From: Plenodomus lindquistii
Lineage: Eukaryota; Ascomycota; Dothideomycetes; Pleosporales; Leptosphaeriaceae
Assembly (NCBI GenBank): GCA_025504975.1
Contig: JANUWI010000001.1
Location: 2,356,001 to 2,420,000, forward strand
Length of the DNA: 64,000 nucleotides
Direction of reading: 5' to 3'
How positions within the stretch are numbered: the first letter of the stretch is position 1; every line of letters begins with the position of its first letter. The notes under the pieces were generated by a model. That model worked only from the letters and a program-made list of their open reading frames with translations. It did no database searches and was not told where the DNA came from. The translations under genes were made by a program, and so were the position numbers. Below are positions 31,140 through 40,368 of the stretch, piece by piece.

Positions 31140-31834
31140 CTATGTGGTGAAGACTACGTTAGGCGTGCGATATATAAAAGAACATGGGGAGGTATACCGT
31201 GGGTAGTGTAGCTTGGTCGAGGAAGAAGTGGAGGAAGCTGGTTGGAGCGAGGTTTATTGTCGCTGTATGATGAGAAAAGAATGGTAAGGATGTGGGAGAT
31301 CCAGTGCAGTGGGAAGTTTATAGGAACTAAGTGCGTCAGGTCGTTTGCTCCCCAATCCACGCGAAAGACCCATGACGTCGCCTTGTAGCACGAATAATTG
31401 CCCGCATAGCCATCGCCTGACTAACACGGAAAGGCTACAGGTGATTATGAAACGAAGCGATAGTTGTGCAAGGACAATGTGTCAACGGTGTGCACATTCA
31501 TCAGCCGGCTTGAAACGAATGACTGGATCCCTGTCATGTGAACGAATCAAAGTTGAGTTGGCACATACAGAATAAAAGGGAGCAGAGTCCAAACGAGTCA
31601 CTGGGTCAGGTATAGCAACAGGAAAGGGTGACTCTCAAGCTTGATTAGAACCATTGTTTGGGTCGGTGGAAATCTTGAATCCCGCTCATCGCCGTCCAGT
31701 CTTGCAATCACACGCTACGATAGGCACAGTGGTGTCAGTACTTGTTCACAAGTACATCCCAGCCTTATCAGCAAAACCAGAAATCATCGAGAACCTCGAA
31801 CACCCATACGAGGACTCCAGTCTCGCAAGTGAAC

Positions 31835-32047
31835 TCAATTGAAGTTGTATGACGTAAACCACCCGACCTCGAATATCCATGCCACCAGGTCCCACAGGTC
31901 ATCCCACATGACCGCCTCGGCAAGTTCGATGTCGCTGAACGATTCAACACCCGCAGGAGGAGGGGCATCGTCCGCTAGCAAACCCTCTCCCGTCAGGAGA
32001 AGCTTCCGTACATCGTCTGGGAGGTTATCGTCCTGGGAGGGGCTCAT
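31835..32047 (-). CDS. Array unit I: small RTG/WDD-family protein
   Basis: 70 aa from ATG 32047. LPDDVRKLLLTGEGLLADD, then ESFSDIELAEAVMWDDLWD, then a hydrophobic/aromatic end (LVAWIFEVGWFTSY). Leader intron with GTATATTTGC donor, GGCCTAATTC branch and CTCAG acceptor. A CATAAAGACCCC TATA-like element (minus strand, near 32233) and a CACTGCGATAAT leader are shared with units L and M. The RTG core has changed to LTG. Confidence 0.5.
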   Translation of the reverse strand: MSPSQDDNLPDDVRKLLLTGEGLLADDAPPPAGVESFSDIELAEAVMWDDLWDLVAWIFEVGWFTSYNFN

Positions 32048-32569
32048 GACTGAGGTGAATGCTGAATTAGGCCGGTGTCATTGTTTTACAAGCAGGATGC
32101 AGGAGCAAATATACCTGTGAGTCGTGTGATGGATCTTATAGTGAAGAAGGTGGTGGCAGAGACTGATGATATTATCGCAGTGTGAGGAGAAAAAAATGGT
32201 GAGAGCAGGCAGGTGCGAAGAGAGTGGGGTCTTTATGGCTTCTCGTGGGATCAGTCAGTACGCACGGCCCTTGAGATTGGCAAGCAGGTCACCCACAGCC
32301 AGCACAGTCAATTGTCTAAATTTGGCAATTCGGGGTTATTCTGAGTGGGGGGCAAGCACCAGAAAAGAAGTGAAGGTTTCCAGCAGGCGGAGTTTGATTA
32401 CGGTACACAGCGGCTTCTGATCGTAACCTTTACGGTTACCAAAATGCGATCTTAATCCTTGCCAACGTGTTCCAACCAGGAAATTAACGATCTCCGTGGT
32501 GGTGACGACGAATACTGAAATCGTGAACCCTGCCGCTCGTTTCATCATGCGTGCGACCCGGCACTCAGT

Positions 32570-32815
32570 CTAACCTTGCGCTGGTGGTGCGCTCATTGTT
32601 TGGGCCATCTTGGAGTCACCCTGAGGGCGCGACACGAGGAAGTAGACAATCACGACACTGTCCCACCAATTGTCCCAGTAGATAGCTTCAGAGAGCTCCT
32701 CCATCGTAAGCGGGGCGTATGAGATCGGCTGAACAGGATCGCGGGGGAGGTTTGCCCCAGAACGGAGCAAGTCTTCGATGTCAGGAGGAAGATTGGTGGC
32801 CTTGTATGGGTTCAT
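32570..32815 (-). CDS. Array unit J: small RTG/WDD-family protein
   Basis: 81 aa from ATG 32815. LPPDIEDLLRSGANLPRDP (9-27), then APLTMEELSEAIYWDNWWD, then a hydrophobic VVIVYFLV and a polar Met/Ala/Pro tail. Leader intron GTATATTTCC ... CCCTAATCC ... CCAG. GACCCCGC with upstream TCATC is the TATA-region equivalent. WDDxxD has become WDNWWD. Confidence 0.5.
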   Translation of the reverse strand: MNPYKATNLPPDIEDLLRSGANLPRDPVQPISYAPLTMEELSEAIYWDNWWDSVVIVYFLVSRPQGDSKMAQTMSAPPAQG

Positions 32816-33509
32816 TCCTGGAGTAACAATTGGATTAGGGTGGTGTTATAAAATAGAGTCAAAGGGAAATATACCGCTGAGAGGGTGGTTGAGAGACAAA
32901 GACAGAAGAATAATTGTAGGGGCAAAGTGCCCATTTGATGTGTGTGTGGGCTTGAGTAAGTGGGGGGCAGGAGGGACGAAGACATGGAGGAGCGAGAGCG
33001 GCGGGGTCTTCATCGCATCTTGTGGGAATAGTCAATGCGCACGGCTGCGCAATCCATGCGACAAACCCTTACATGATGGCGTCTAGTCACACAATCACCC
33101 GCATGTGCGGATGTCAGCAATCTACATTGTAAATTTGAAACTGAGAATGGGAATCTGGTGAACAATGTGTACAGGCTTTTGGGCAGCAGAGGATAGGGAA
33201 ATCCTAGTTGCAAATGATCACAAAACTACAACGTTGTACAGAGCAAGATCGAGAAGTCTAAGATTTATGTCTCGACAAGTGTTAATAGCATTATTGTAAA
33301 GCCATTTGGCCCTCCATGAATCTCAACCTTACTAACAATCGCGGCGAACGAGCACCTTTGCTTGGATCCAACTTGAGGCATAAAACCAGTGAAAGGTTTG
33401 ACACTCGAACAGTCATCACAAACGCCTGCTCAGCTGATCCCAGAGACTGCTCCAATGCTTGTTATGCTATTAGTACAGAGAACTGCGTATGCGACCAGTT
33501 TGTCAGGGC

Positions 33510-33930
33510 TCAAGGAGACCCAGGAAATGAAGGAGACCCAGGAGGTGAAGGAGAGCCAGAAGGTAGACCCTCCCCGCTGAGAAGTAGTCGCAAGACATTA
33601 CGAGATAGGTGTGGGAGACTGTAAGGGTTCTGGCCAACATCTTCTTTGGTGTCGGAGGGGTTGTTGTTGGTGCCACCAGAGAAGCTGTCGAAAGAACTGT
33701 CTGAGGAATTATCAGAGGAGTTGTCTGAGATGCCTACGGAGCTGTCTAAGGAGCTGTCTGAGGAGGATTCTGAGGGTCTGTCGGGAGAAGAGGGGCCAAG
33801 TCGAAGATCTGCTCCAGTGCGGAGCAACTCGATTGCATTAAAGGTCGGTCAACGAGGCTCAAGGCGTCCTGCGCAGAAGTAGAATCTGGTGGGCTGGAAG
33901 AAGGGGTGATGGGCTCGGTGGAGGATATGA
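33510..33930 (-). pseudogene. Array unit K: start codon ATG to ATA, frameshifted
   Basis: Where units E, L and M read TAGTCATG at their start, this unit reads TAGTCATATCC: ATA at 33928-33926, a CpA-to-TpA change on the opposite strand. After it the frame gives the expected N-block EPITPSSSPPDST, but the RTG part (NAIELLRTGADLRLGP) is in another frame, so at least one indel lies near 33830-33890. The rest is open to 33510: a Ser/Asp linker (SSDSSLDSSVGISDNSSD) and a terminal NVLRLLLSGEGLPSGSP with Pro/Gly/Ser repeats. It is a clear relic of a long-form unit. Confidence 0.6.
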
Positions 33931-34123
33931 CTAACAAAAAAAGGGTTTGTCTTCTTTGCATTCCATTCTCCACGGTCGATCGTCACGAACGATTTTCTTT
34001 GCTGGAATACAACTTCGCGATGCACTTCCCAATCGACCTGACATGGAACCAGTGAAGGTCTCATAATTTAACAATTATGACAAAAGCCCACCTTGCTAGA
34101 CCTGGAACCACCTTGACTGCTTC

Positions 34124-34522
34124 TTATATCATTGGTACAGGGAACCGGATATGCTCACTATTCGTCGGGGCCCCAGAAGTAGACCCAGGAGGCAGGCCCT
34201 CACCACTAAGGAGGAAGACCCCCCCCCCCCCCCCTCTGAGTAGAATCTGGAGGATGACCTGCGGAAGGTCTGGTAGCCTAAACGGGTCCCCATAAACTAC
34301 TTCTTCGGTGTCAGAGGAGGGGTCGGTGGAGCCATCAGCGAAGTTGTCCAAGGCGCTGTCTAAGGCGCTGTCTGAAGCGTTGTCCAAGGAGCAAACCAAG
34401 GAGCTGTCAGAGGAGGTGTCAAAAGCCGGGCCCGGAGGGACACTCTGCCTAGGATAGAGGTAGATCATATAGCCATCTGGTAGTGGGCTGGAGGGAGGGG
34501 TGATGGGCTGGTTGACGCTCAT
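34124..34522 (-). CDS. Array unit L: long-form family protein with poly-C expansion
   Basis: 132 aa from ATG 34522. N-block PSSPLPDGYMIYLYPRQ, Ser/Asp/Ala linker (SDSALDSALDNFADGST), then LPQVILQILL interrupted by an Arg-Gly5-Val-Phe insert before LLSGEGLPPGS. The insert is encoded by a run of 16 C on the plus strand (34219-34234) and looks like a local duplication plus homopolymer slippage inside the second motif. Frame is preserved in this assembly, but such runs are error-prone. The leader intron donor seems lost (CTATATATCC instead of GTATAT). Confidence 0.45.
   Translation of the reverse strand: MSVNQPITPPSSPLPDGYMIYLYPRQSVPPGPAFDTSSDSSLVCSLDNASDSALDSALDNFADGSTDPSSDTEEVVYGDPFRLPDLPQVILQILLRGGGGGVFLLSGEGLPPGSTSGAPTNSEHIRFPVPMI
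34219..34234. repeat. 16-nt homopolymer C run inside unit L
   Basis: Encodes the poly-Gly insert of unit L. Length is prone to slippage and to sequencing error; either would shift the reading frame. Confidence 0.85.
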
Positions 34523-35131
34523 GACTAGAAATAGGCCGCATTAGGCGGATAATTATACAAAACGTTGTGGGGGATATATAGCGATGAGGTAAGGTGACTG
34601 GCAAGTGACAGTAGAGAGGCGGTAGACAAGGAGGCAGCAGTAGTTTTCGCAGTGTACTGAGGAAAGGATGGTGAGAGCGTGGGGTGCGAGGGCAGCGGGG
34701 TCTTTATGGCATCTTGTGGGAAGGTTCAATGCGCACGCGGTATTAGCAAAAGATCTTGCGCGGCTGGTACAATCAATTGTGCACATGTTGCAATTCGGGG
34801 TCATGATGCATGAGTCACACGGGCTCTTCTTGGTTGATAGAAAGTGGATCAGAAGGAGAATCCTGCCCTGAGCGGAGGAATATCACATAGCTAGTTGTCG
34901 CAGAAGGGGATTTATCTTATCTGTATTTTAATCCTCGCCGACAATCGCTATGATCAAGCGCTTGAATATAATTTCACAACCTTCTATTCTATCTGCCCGG
35001 CATAGAAGTAGTCCAAAGTTTCATGATCCAAGAGTTGTCATGACCAGCTACTCCGCCATACTTGAGACCTGCTCGATTGCTCGTCATATGCATGGTGCAG
35101 AGAAACGCCCGTGAAGCTACTCGTGAGGCTC

Positions 35132-35533
35132 TCAGGAAGTGAACCCAGAAGGAAGACCCTCCCCGCTAAGGAGAATCTGCAGCACGTCGGGCGGTAGATT
35201 TGGGGCACTCGCTGAAGCCTCAACAGGCTCTTCCTCGCTGTCGGAATCTGTGACTGAGGAGTAGTCGACAGTTGTGTCTGAAGAATAGTCGGAAGACCCA
35301 GCTGACGAGTAGTTGGACGATGTAACTGACGAAGCATCTGACAAGTCGTGTGAAGCAGTGGGGTCAGAAGCCAGTCCAGCCCTAGTACTCGTGATATCCA
35401 GTGGCTCGAGGGTGGGTGACTCCTTGACAGGCTCTTCTTGGTCGACGGAAAGTGGATCGGGAGTGAGATCTTGTCCTGGGTGGAGGAAGACCATATAGCC
35501 TTCCGGTGAGGTAGCGCGGCTCTTGTCGCTCAT
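35132..35533 (-). CDS. Array unit M: long-form family protein, first unit of the array
   Basis: 133 aa from ATG 35533 (an alternative upstream in-frame start lies inside the leader intron). N-block SPEGYMVFLHPGQDLTP, a Glu/Thr/Ser-rich middle, Ser/Tyr/Asp repeats (SSDYSSDTTVDYSS), then LPPDVLQILLSGEGLPSGF. Leader intron 35591-35536 (56 nt; donor GTATATTTC, branch ACCTAATG, acceptor TTATTAG). It has the same layout as L and E, with a diverged first motif and no WDD block. It is the rightmost unit I can find. Function unknown. Confidence 0.5.
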   Translation of the reverse strand: MSDKSRATSPEGYMVFLHPGQDLTPDPLSVDQEEPVKESPTLEPLDITSTRAGLASDPTASHDLSDASSVTSSNYSSAGSSDYSSDTTVDYSSVTDSDSEEEPVEASASAPNLPPDVLQILLSGEGLPSGFTS

Positions 35534-37900
35534 GACTAATAAGAACATTGCATTAGGTGTGTGCTATACAAACGATCGTGAAGAAATATACCGGAGGGAA
35601 AAAGGGTTTGGTAATCGATGTAGAGAGGTGGCGGGGGATGCAGCAGTGGTGCTTGCAGTGCGACGAGGAAAAGATGGTGAGAGTGTGGGGTGCGAGGGCA
35701 GTGGGGACGTTTTATACCATCTGGCGAGTTGGGTAATAAGCACGTCCCTGAACGCAGCAGCAGACAGTCCACCAGCAGCACAATCAATCGTTCACGTGGT
35801 GGGCGGTGTGTGCAGTCACCGCTGCCAGTTGCTGGCCGGCAAGCATGCACAGTCAGTGCAAAGCATATGGAAAACGAGCATGAGGGCATGCTACGTAGAG
35901 CGCCCCCGTGCGATGCGGCAGGCAAAGACAGTGTAGACACTTCGCGCGTGACGCCCACGGAGACCTCCATGGCAAACCACCCCCTGATGCTTGACAACTC
36001 CTGAAGTGCCCCTTCCTGTATCATATGCCGCTGCCCATACTGTGCTAGCAGAGATGTCCGCTTTCGACTCCGGGCTGGATAGACACCGCGCGAGCCACGA
36101 GCCTGTACAGTAGACCGCCGTATACAGCATCGTTGGAATTGATAGCGCAAACATGGGAGACCTCCAGGAGGAACGAGGCGAGCGACCCGGGGAAATTGTA
36201 GCAGGACTCGATTTGGGCCGAGGGTTCGAGTATGGAATCTTCTTTGCCGGTGGCAGCGGCGGCGACAGCGGCTGGAGAGGTCAGGGACGGCAAGACGGGC
36301 GAGGCCAGAGGGAGCGAGGCGAAGGGCAAGGAGGCCATCGGGCTAGTCTATGGCTATCAGCAGATGAGACAGAGATTCTGGCAAGGAGTGGTTGCGGGCG
36401 TACGGTACCGATGGCTTCGCGCACAGTGTGGCGCCCAAGTAGCTGACGGGTTGAGACAAGAATGGATGTACTCTCCAAGAATGAACTACCATTGCACACA
36501 ATGTCATCCATGCGCGCAAGAGGGCAGTCGAGGAGGCAAAGACGGCGGTGCTTCGTCGCAAAAGTTGGAGCGCAGCGTCAGAAGGGCGCGACATGCTTGT
36601 GGCTGAAGCGGGCTGACCCTCTCATTCCCATGTCCACCACCACCCAGCTAGCCTCCAATCGCTACAAGCACCACCATACTCCGTCCACCACAATTTCCAG
36701 CGCGCGATTTATCAGCATCGCCCCTGAATGCGACAATGCTCAGTACCGGCAAGCACAACTGCTCCACACAATGACACCACAGGCAGGTAAGCAGTGTTCA
36801 CGCACAGCAGCGCTGGGACGCCTTGCTTACCTGTTACGACACGTAGGATCTCCTTGTCGCTCGCCGTCGACGCAGAATGCCCGTATACTGCTCAGTGAGC
36901 CTGGAGGACCGCTCATTTCTCAGGTTCCTCTGTTCACTGTCGCTAGCGACCAGCCCCAACTTACAGGCGTTCCTTACACCATTCCCCCGCCACGCCTACG
37001 CATACGGCTCTCGAGGCCCACAGCGCAACCAATATATTGACCTCGAGACAGCAAGCCGCTCTTGCGGAAGGCGGGCACCATACCAGATGCGACCTCTGCG
37101 GCCCCGGCTGCTGCTCACACACCCTCTGCGCATTTCTCTGTTATTGCGGTGTCCCCCGGCCCTCCCTGTGCGTGGTGCCCAAGTCATACAGCCGCATCGG
37201 TGGATTGCATACCAAAAGAGATTTGCGCTAAAAGCGGCTGTTCTTACGTGAGCCACTTTAAATCCACCTCTTGCTAGGCTTCCGCGCTCCCCTAACATCT
37301 CGATATTGACAAGAAGAAGAGCGCCGTCCTCACTGCCCATTAGCCGTGCGACCGCCCGCCCGCCACTTGTCGATCGCCCCGCAGCAGCACCCCGATGCCT
37401 CTTCCCTGCCGTACATCCCGATCGAAAGGCCCAGTGACAAAGGAATTGATCAGGAGCAGAAAGTTCCATGATTTGGAAAGAGCGCAAGTACAGCGCGATA
37501 AAGGGGCTTCCAATGATCATACGGGCGCAGTGTGGAGCCTGAATGCTGATAGCGCACAGGCAAGCAAGTTGGCAACAGCAGCCAAAACGGCCGCAGCATC
37601 ATTCGGCTTTGCTGGGAGATAATACACAGGATATGAGGAAAGAACGACAGTTGAAAACGTCTCAAGCTAAAATACAACGACAAAGTCCAGCATTCTCTAC
37701 TTCGGGGCCGAACAGCGCCGCAGTCCTAGAGAAGGCCGGCGTGCGCAATAAAGGCATAGAGTGGCAACGACCTCAAATTACAAGATTGAAGACAAGTCCC
37801 TATCTGCAGCGTTCCCCGAGGAGTGCGCATGGCGAAGACACCATGCGCGAGCCCAGATGCGCAATAAGTCCTTGAGGATCACAAGACGGTAACACCCAGA
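35534..37900. other. Right flank of the array, no supported gene
   Basis: Several ORFs of 70-200 codons overlap on both strands from 35.5 to 37.9 kb. Their composition is random-like and I find no domain. The first about 250 bp is the leader and promoter of unit M. No RTG-type unit is visible here. Confidence 0.45.
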
Positions 37901-38479
37901 TTACAGCTTTTGCTGACCGCCGAAGCTGCCATACTGCGGAACAACAGGCGCTGCGAACGAACCTTCCCCCACATTCACGACTGTGCCGGGGTGCGGACAC
38001 CGTATAGGGACAAAGAGTTGAGATGGTTGGGAGTTGGGGGTCCATGGGAGCCCTGACCAAGTTCCCGGCAAAGCAATGGAGATCATGGATGAACAGAAAA
38101 GGTATTGGGTGGATGATGACAGATGCGAAGGATTGGAACGGGAATTCGTTGTGGGATAGCTCGGCGTGAAAGTGCCCCCACAAGGGTCTTTCAATGGTGA
38201 GAATACGCAGTGAATGAGACAGGAGATAGTCGAAGAGCAAAACCACAACGACAGCGACCAAAGAGACCTACACAACGTCAAGAGAGGCTTTGTACGGTTG
38301 CGAACACAACAAATATAGACGAAACACTCAGGACAACAACGATATCGGCAAGCGCTAAAGGATAAAGCAGCTTTCCGAGCGGATATGCCTGCAACAATGA
38401 TGTCAAGAGTCAGAAGCCAAACCATGAAGAATCGCTAGGAAATGAAGAAGTCCTCACGAATGCCGAGGGGGTTCGCCAT
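37901..38479 (-). CDS. Possible multi-exon membrane protein (uncertain)
   Basis: Minus-strand segments in different frames look coding: AYPLGKLLYPLALADIVVV continuing into a hydrophobic helix after a TTGTTGCAG acceptor (about 38380), then VSLVAVVVVLLFDYLLSHS (about 38260), and an end PQYGSFGGQQKL with TAA at 37901. A candidate start is MANPLGIR at 38479 before GTGAGG. They could be exons of a small membrane protein, but one required intron would be only about 28 nt and another junction is undefined. Decay or chance cannot be excluded. Confidence 0.25.
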
Positions 38480-40368
38480 GAAGGGCAGTTTGACTTTGAT
38501 GGAGCAAGAGCAGGTATAGGACGAGAAGGACGATATGAGGTGAGGTTTGAGATCGGCCCGTGCTTTAGCGTCGGCTGTAACAAGAAATGAGCCGGACTTA
38601 AAAGAGAGGGCTATTTTTGGATATACTGGAGATGGATATCGACAAGAATTTCAGACTGAAGCAGATACAATTCTATGGAACAATTGGTAGAAACTCAGAT
38701 CCTTCGTGAAGCTGCGACCAGCCATCTTCGAAGGATGAATGTCGCACGAGACCACACTACCTGACAGTTCAGATCCGGGCCTCCACGAAGGCTCGCACGG
38801 CAGGGGATGTGTAAGGTCGAAAGGACCACAAGTACCTTTGTCGACAGGCGAGTGCTGTGGGTGAGACGCAGTGCGAAGGTGATCGTTGACGTGATGTGCG
38901 GACACTCACACAACATCATCTGACCTTCGTGAAGGCCTCCCGAGGAGTTTCTGACGCGGCGTGTATCGTCGCCAGAGTCGCCAAGTCATCCATGTGGCGA
39001 GGCAGTCGTCAGAGCGATCGAGTGTCCGCCAACAATCGGAGAGATGGCCTCGGCACGGCGGGAGCCTCGCTGTCTCTCGAATTGACGAAGGCCCACGGTG
39101 TGGGAACGCAACTCATATGCGAGGGCCCATCGATGGCGAGGGTGATGACGAAGCGCACGTGGTGGGTGAATTTGTCGATCGTCACAATAGCAACAATGGA
39201 TTGTGGAGGAGGCAATCATTTTGGCAATAACCTCCACCGACGCTCAGCAACCTTATAAGGTCGCGAGTGAGATCCTTGCAAGGCCGAGGCATTGTCTCGA
39301 TATGCTGTTGAGTTGGGAACAGAGACATAAAAGTAAGCGGGGTCCTGAACGGTCAAGGTGGCTCACAAGTCTGAGCTTCACGGTACGTCGAGCTAGTTTC
39401 CTTCGCGGGTCCGCCTACTCGATATGCCGGCGACTCAGGTAGGCACAACTTGTTTCTCGGCTTTAGGAAAATCTTGTGTTAAAACCTGGGGATGGCAATG
39501 ACTGCTGCGAAGACGCGTTCTCGTCGAAGGATCTGCAACTATGCATTTCCCTGAGAACACCAGGATGCAACAACGCGAGTTCAGGCGGCGAGGCGATGGC
39601 ATCGAGGCGGCTCTCCAAACACACTGTATGGTCAGCATCGGGTCGTGTGGCTAAACATGGTGACTGTATCGCCACAGACACCCGGACGGAGTACAATGTG
39701 AGGAGAGGAAGGGTAGTAAACCGATCAAATATCAATGGCTGTTACGAGCTGAAATACATAGTCGGTGCACTAGGGGAAAGTGGGGTCTATTGACAAATAC
39801 GAACAGTGTTTCCTCTCGCTGGAGGAATACGATGCACAGACTTCCACCAACAAACAGGGAGAAGATGGAATTGATGGAATTGATGGAGTCGAGGAGATAG
39901 CATGGCAAATATTGGATGGACGTGGTGCTGGCGCGAGCCATCCATTCCTACTTCGGCCGTTGCAGCCGGACGTTGCACATCATCGCCGAGGCAAGCAGTA
40001 ACGCTTCCGAACAACGTGCGCGAGGTAGCTTCGTTCCGACAACCGGGGAACGTCTGTAACGCAGAAACATCAAGACATCGAGACGTTGACCAGGACATTT
40101 TTGCATAAATTGACTGCGCCAATTCTTGGTATTCGTCGCCCAGGACGCGTGTTCCTGACCAATACGGCGGTGGACGCCCCACCCGAGCTGGAATGCCCTC
40201 CGCGACTGGTTCCTGAGCCTAGCTCCGCATCCCTGAGTGCTCCTGGATTACGACAGCACAAACGCGCCTTATGGCTCCTGAAGCTGAGCCAAATCGCGGG
40301 TTCAGATTCTTTCCATACTCTCGTTGAACACGCGATACGTGGTCGAGGCAAAATTGCCCCGAGCAAGC
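38480..40368. other. Intergenic, no supported gene
   Basis: Only short ORFs. A short run of GATGGAATT repeats occurs near 39865-39893. The last about 300 bp should contain the promoter of the glycosyltransferase gene. Confidence 0.5.

Larger units (their letters stand above)
23085..35533 (-). repeat. Head-to-tail tandem array of at least 13 related small-gene units
   Basis: All units lie on the minus strand. Starts are at 24548, about 25400 (lost), 26387, 27263, 28442, 29203, 30296, 31139, 32047, 32815, 33928 (lost), 34522 and 35533, spaced about 0.6-1.2 kb. Shared protein core: LPxDIxxLLRTGxxLPxGP. Homology extends into promoters, the 5'UTR intron and, for some, downstream DNA, so whole transcription units were duplicated. 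DNA identity between units is low outside these anchors, so the array is old or fast-evolving. No transposase or known resistance, toxin or effector domain is seen in the array. Confidence 0.8.

Noticed and set aside
23085..35533. CRISPR array or transposon as explanation for the regular spacing
   Set aside because: The repeats are protein-coding units of about 1 kb with promoters and introns, not short identical repeats. No transposase, terminal inverted repeats or target-site duplications are seen.
35536..36150. Minus-strand open frame of 204 codons at the right end of the array
   Set aside because: It overlaps the leader intron and promoter of unit M and has random-like, Arg/Cys/His-rich composition.
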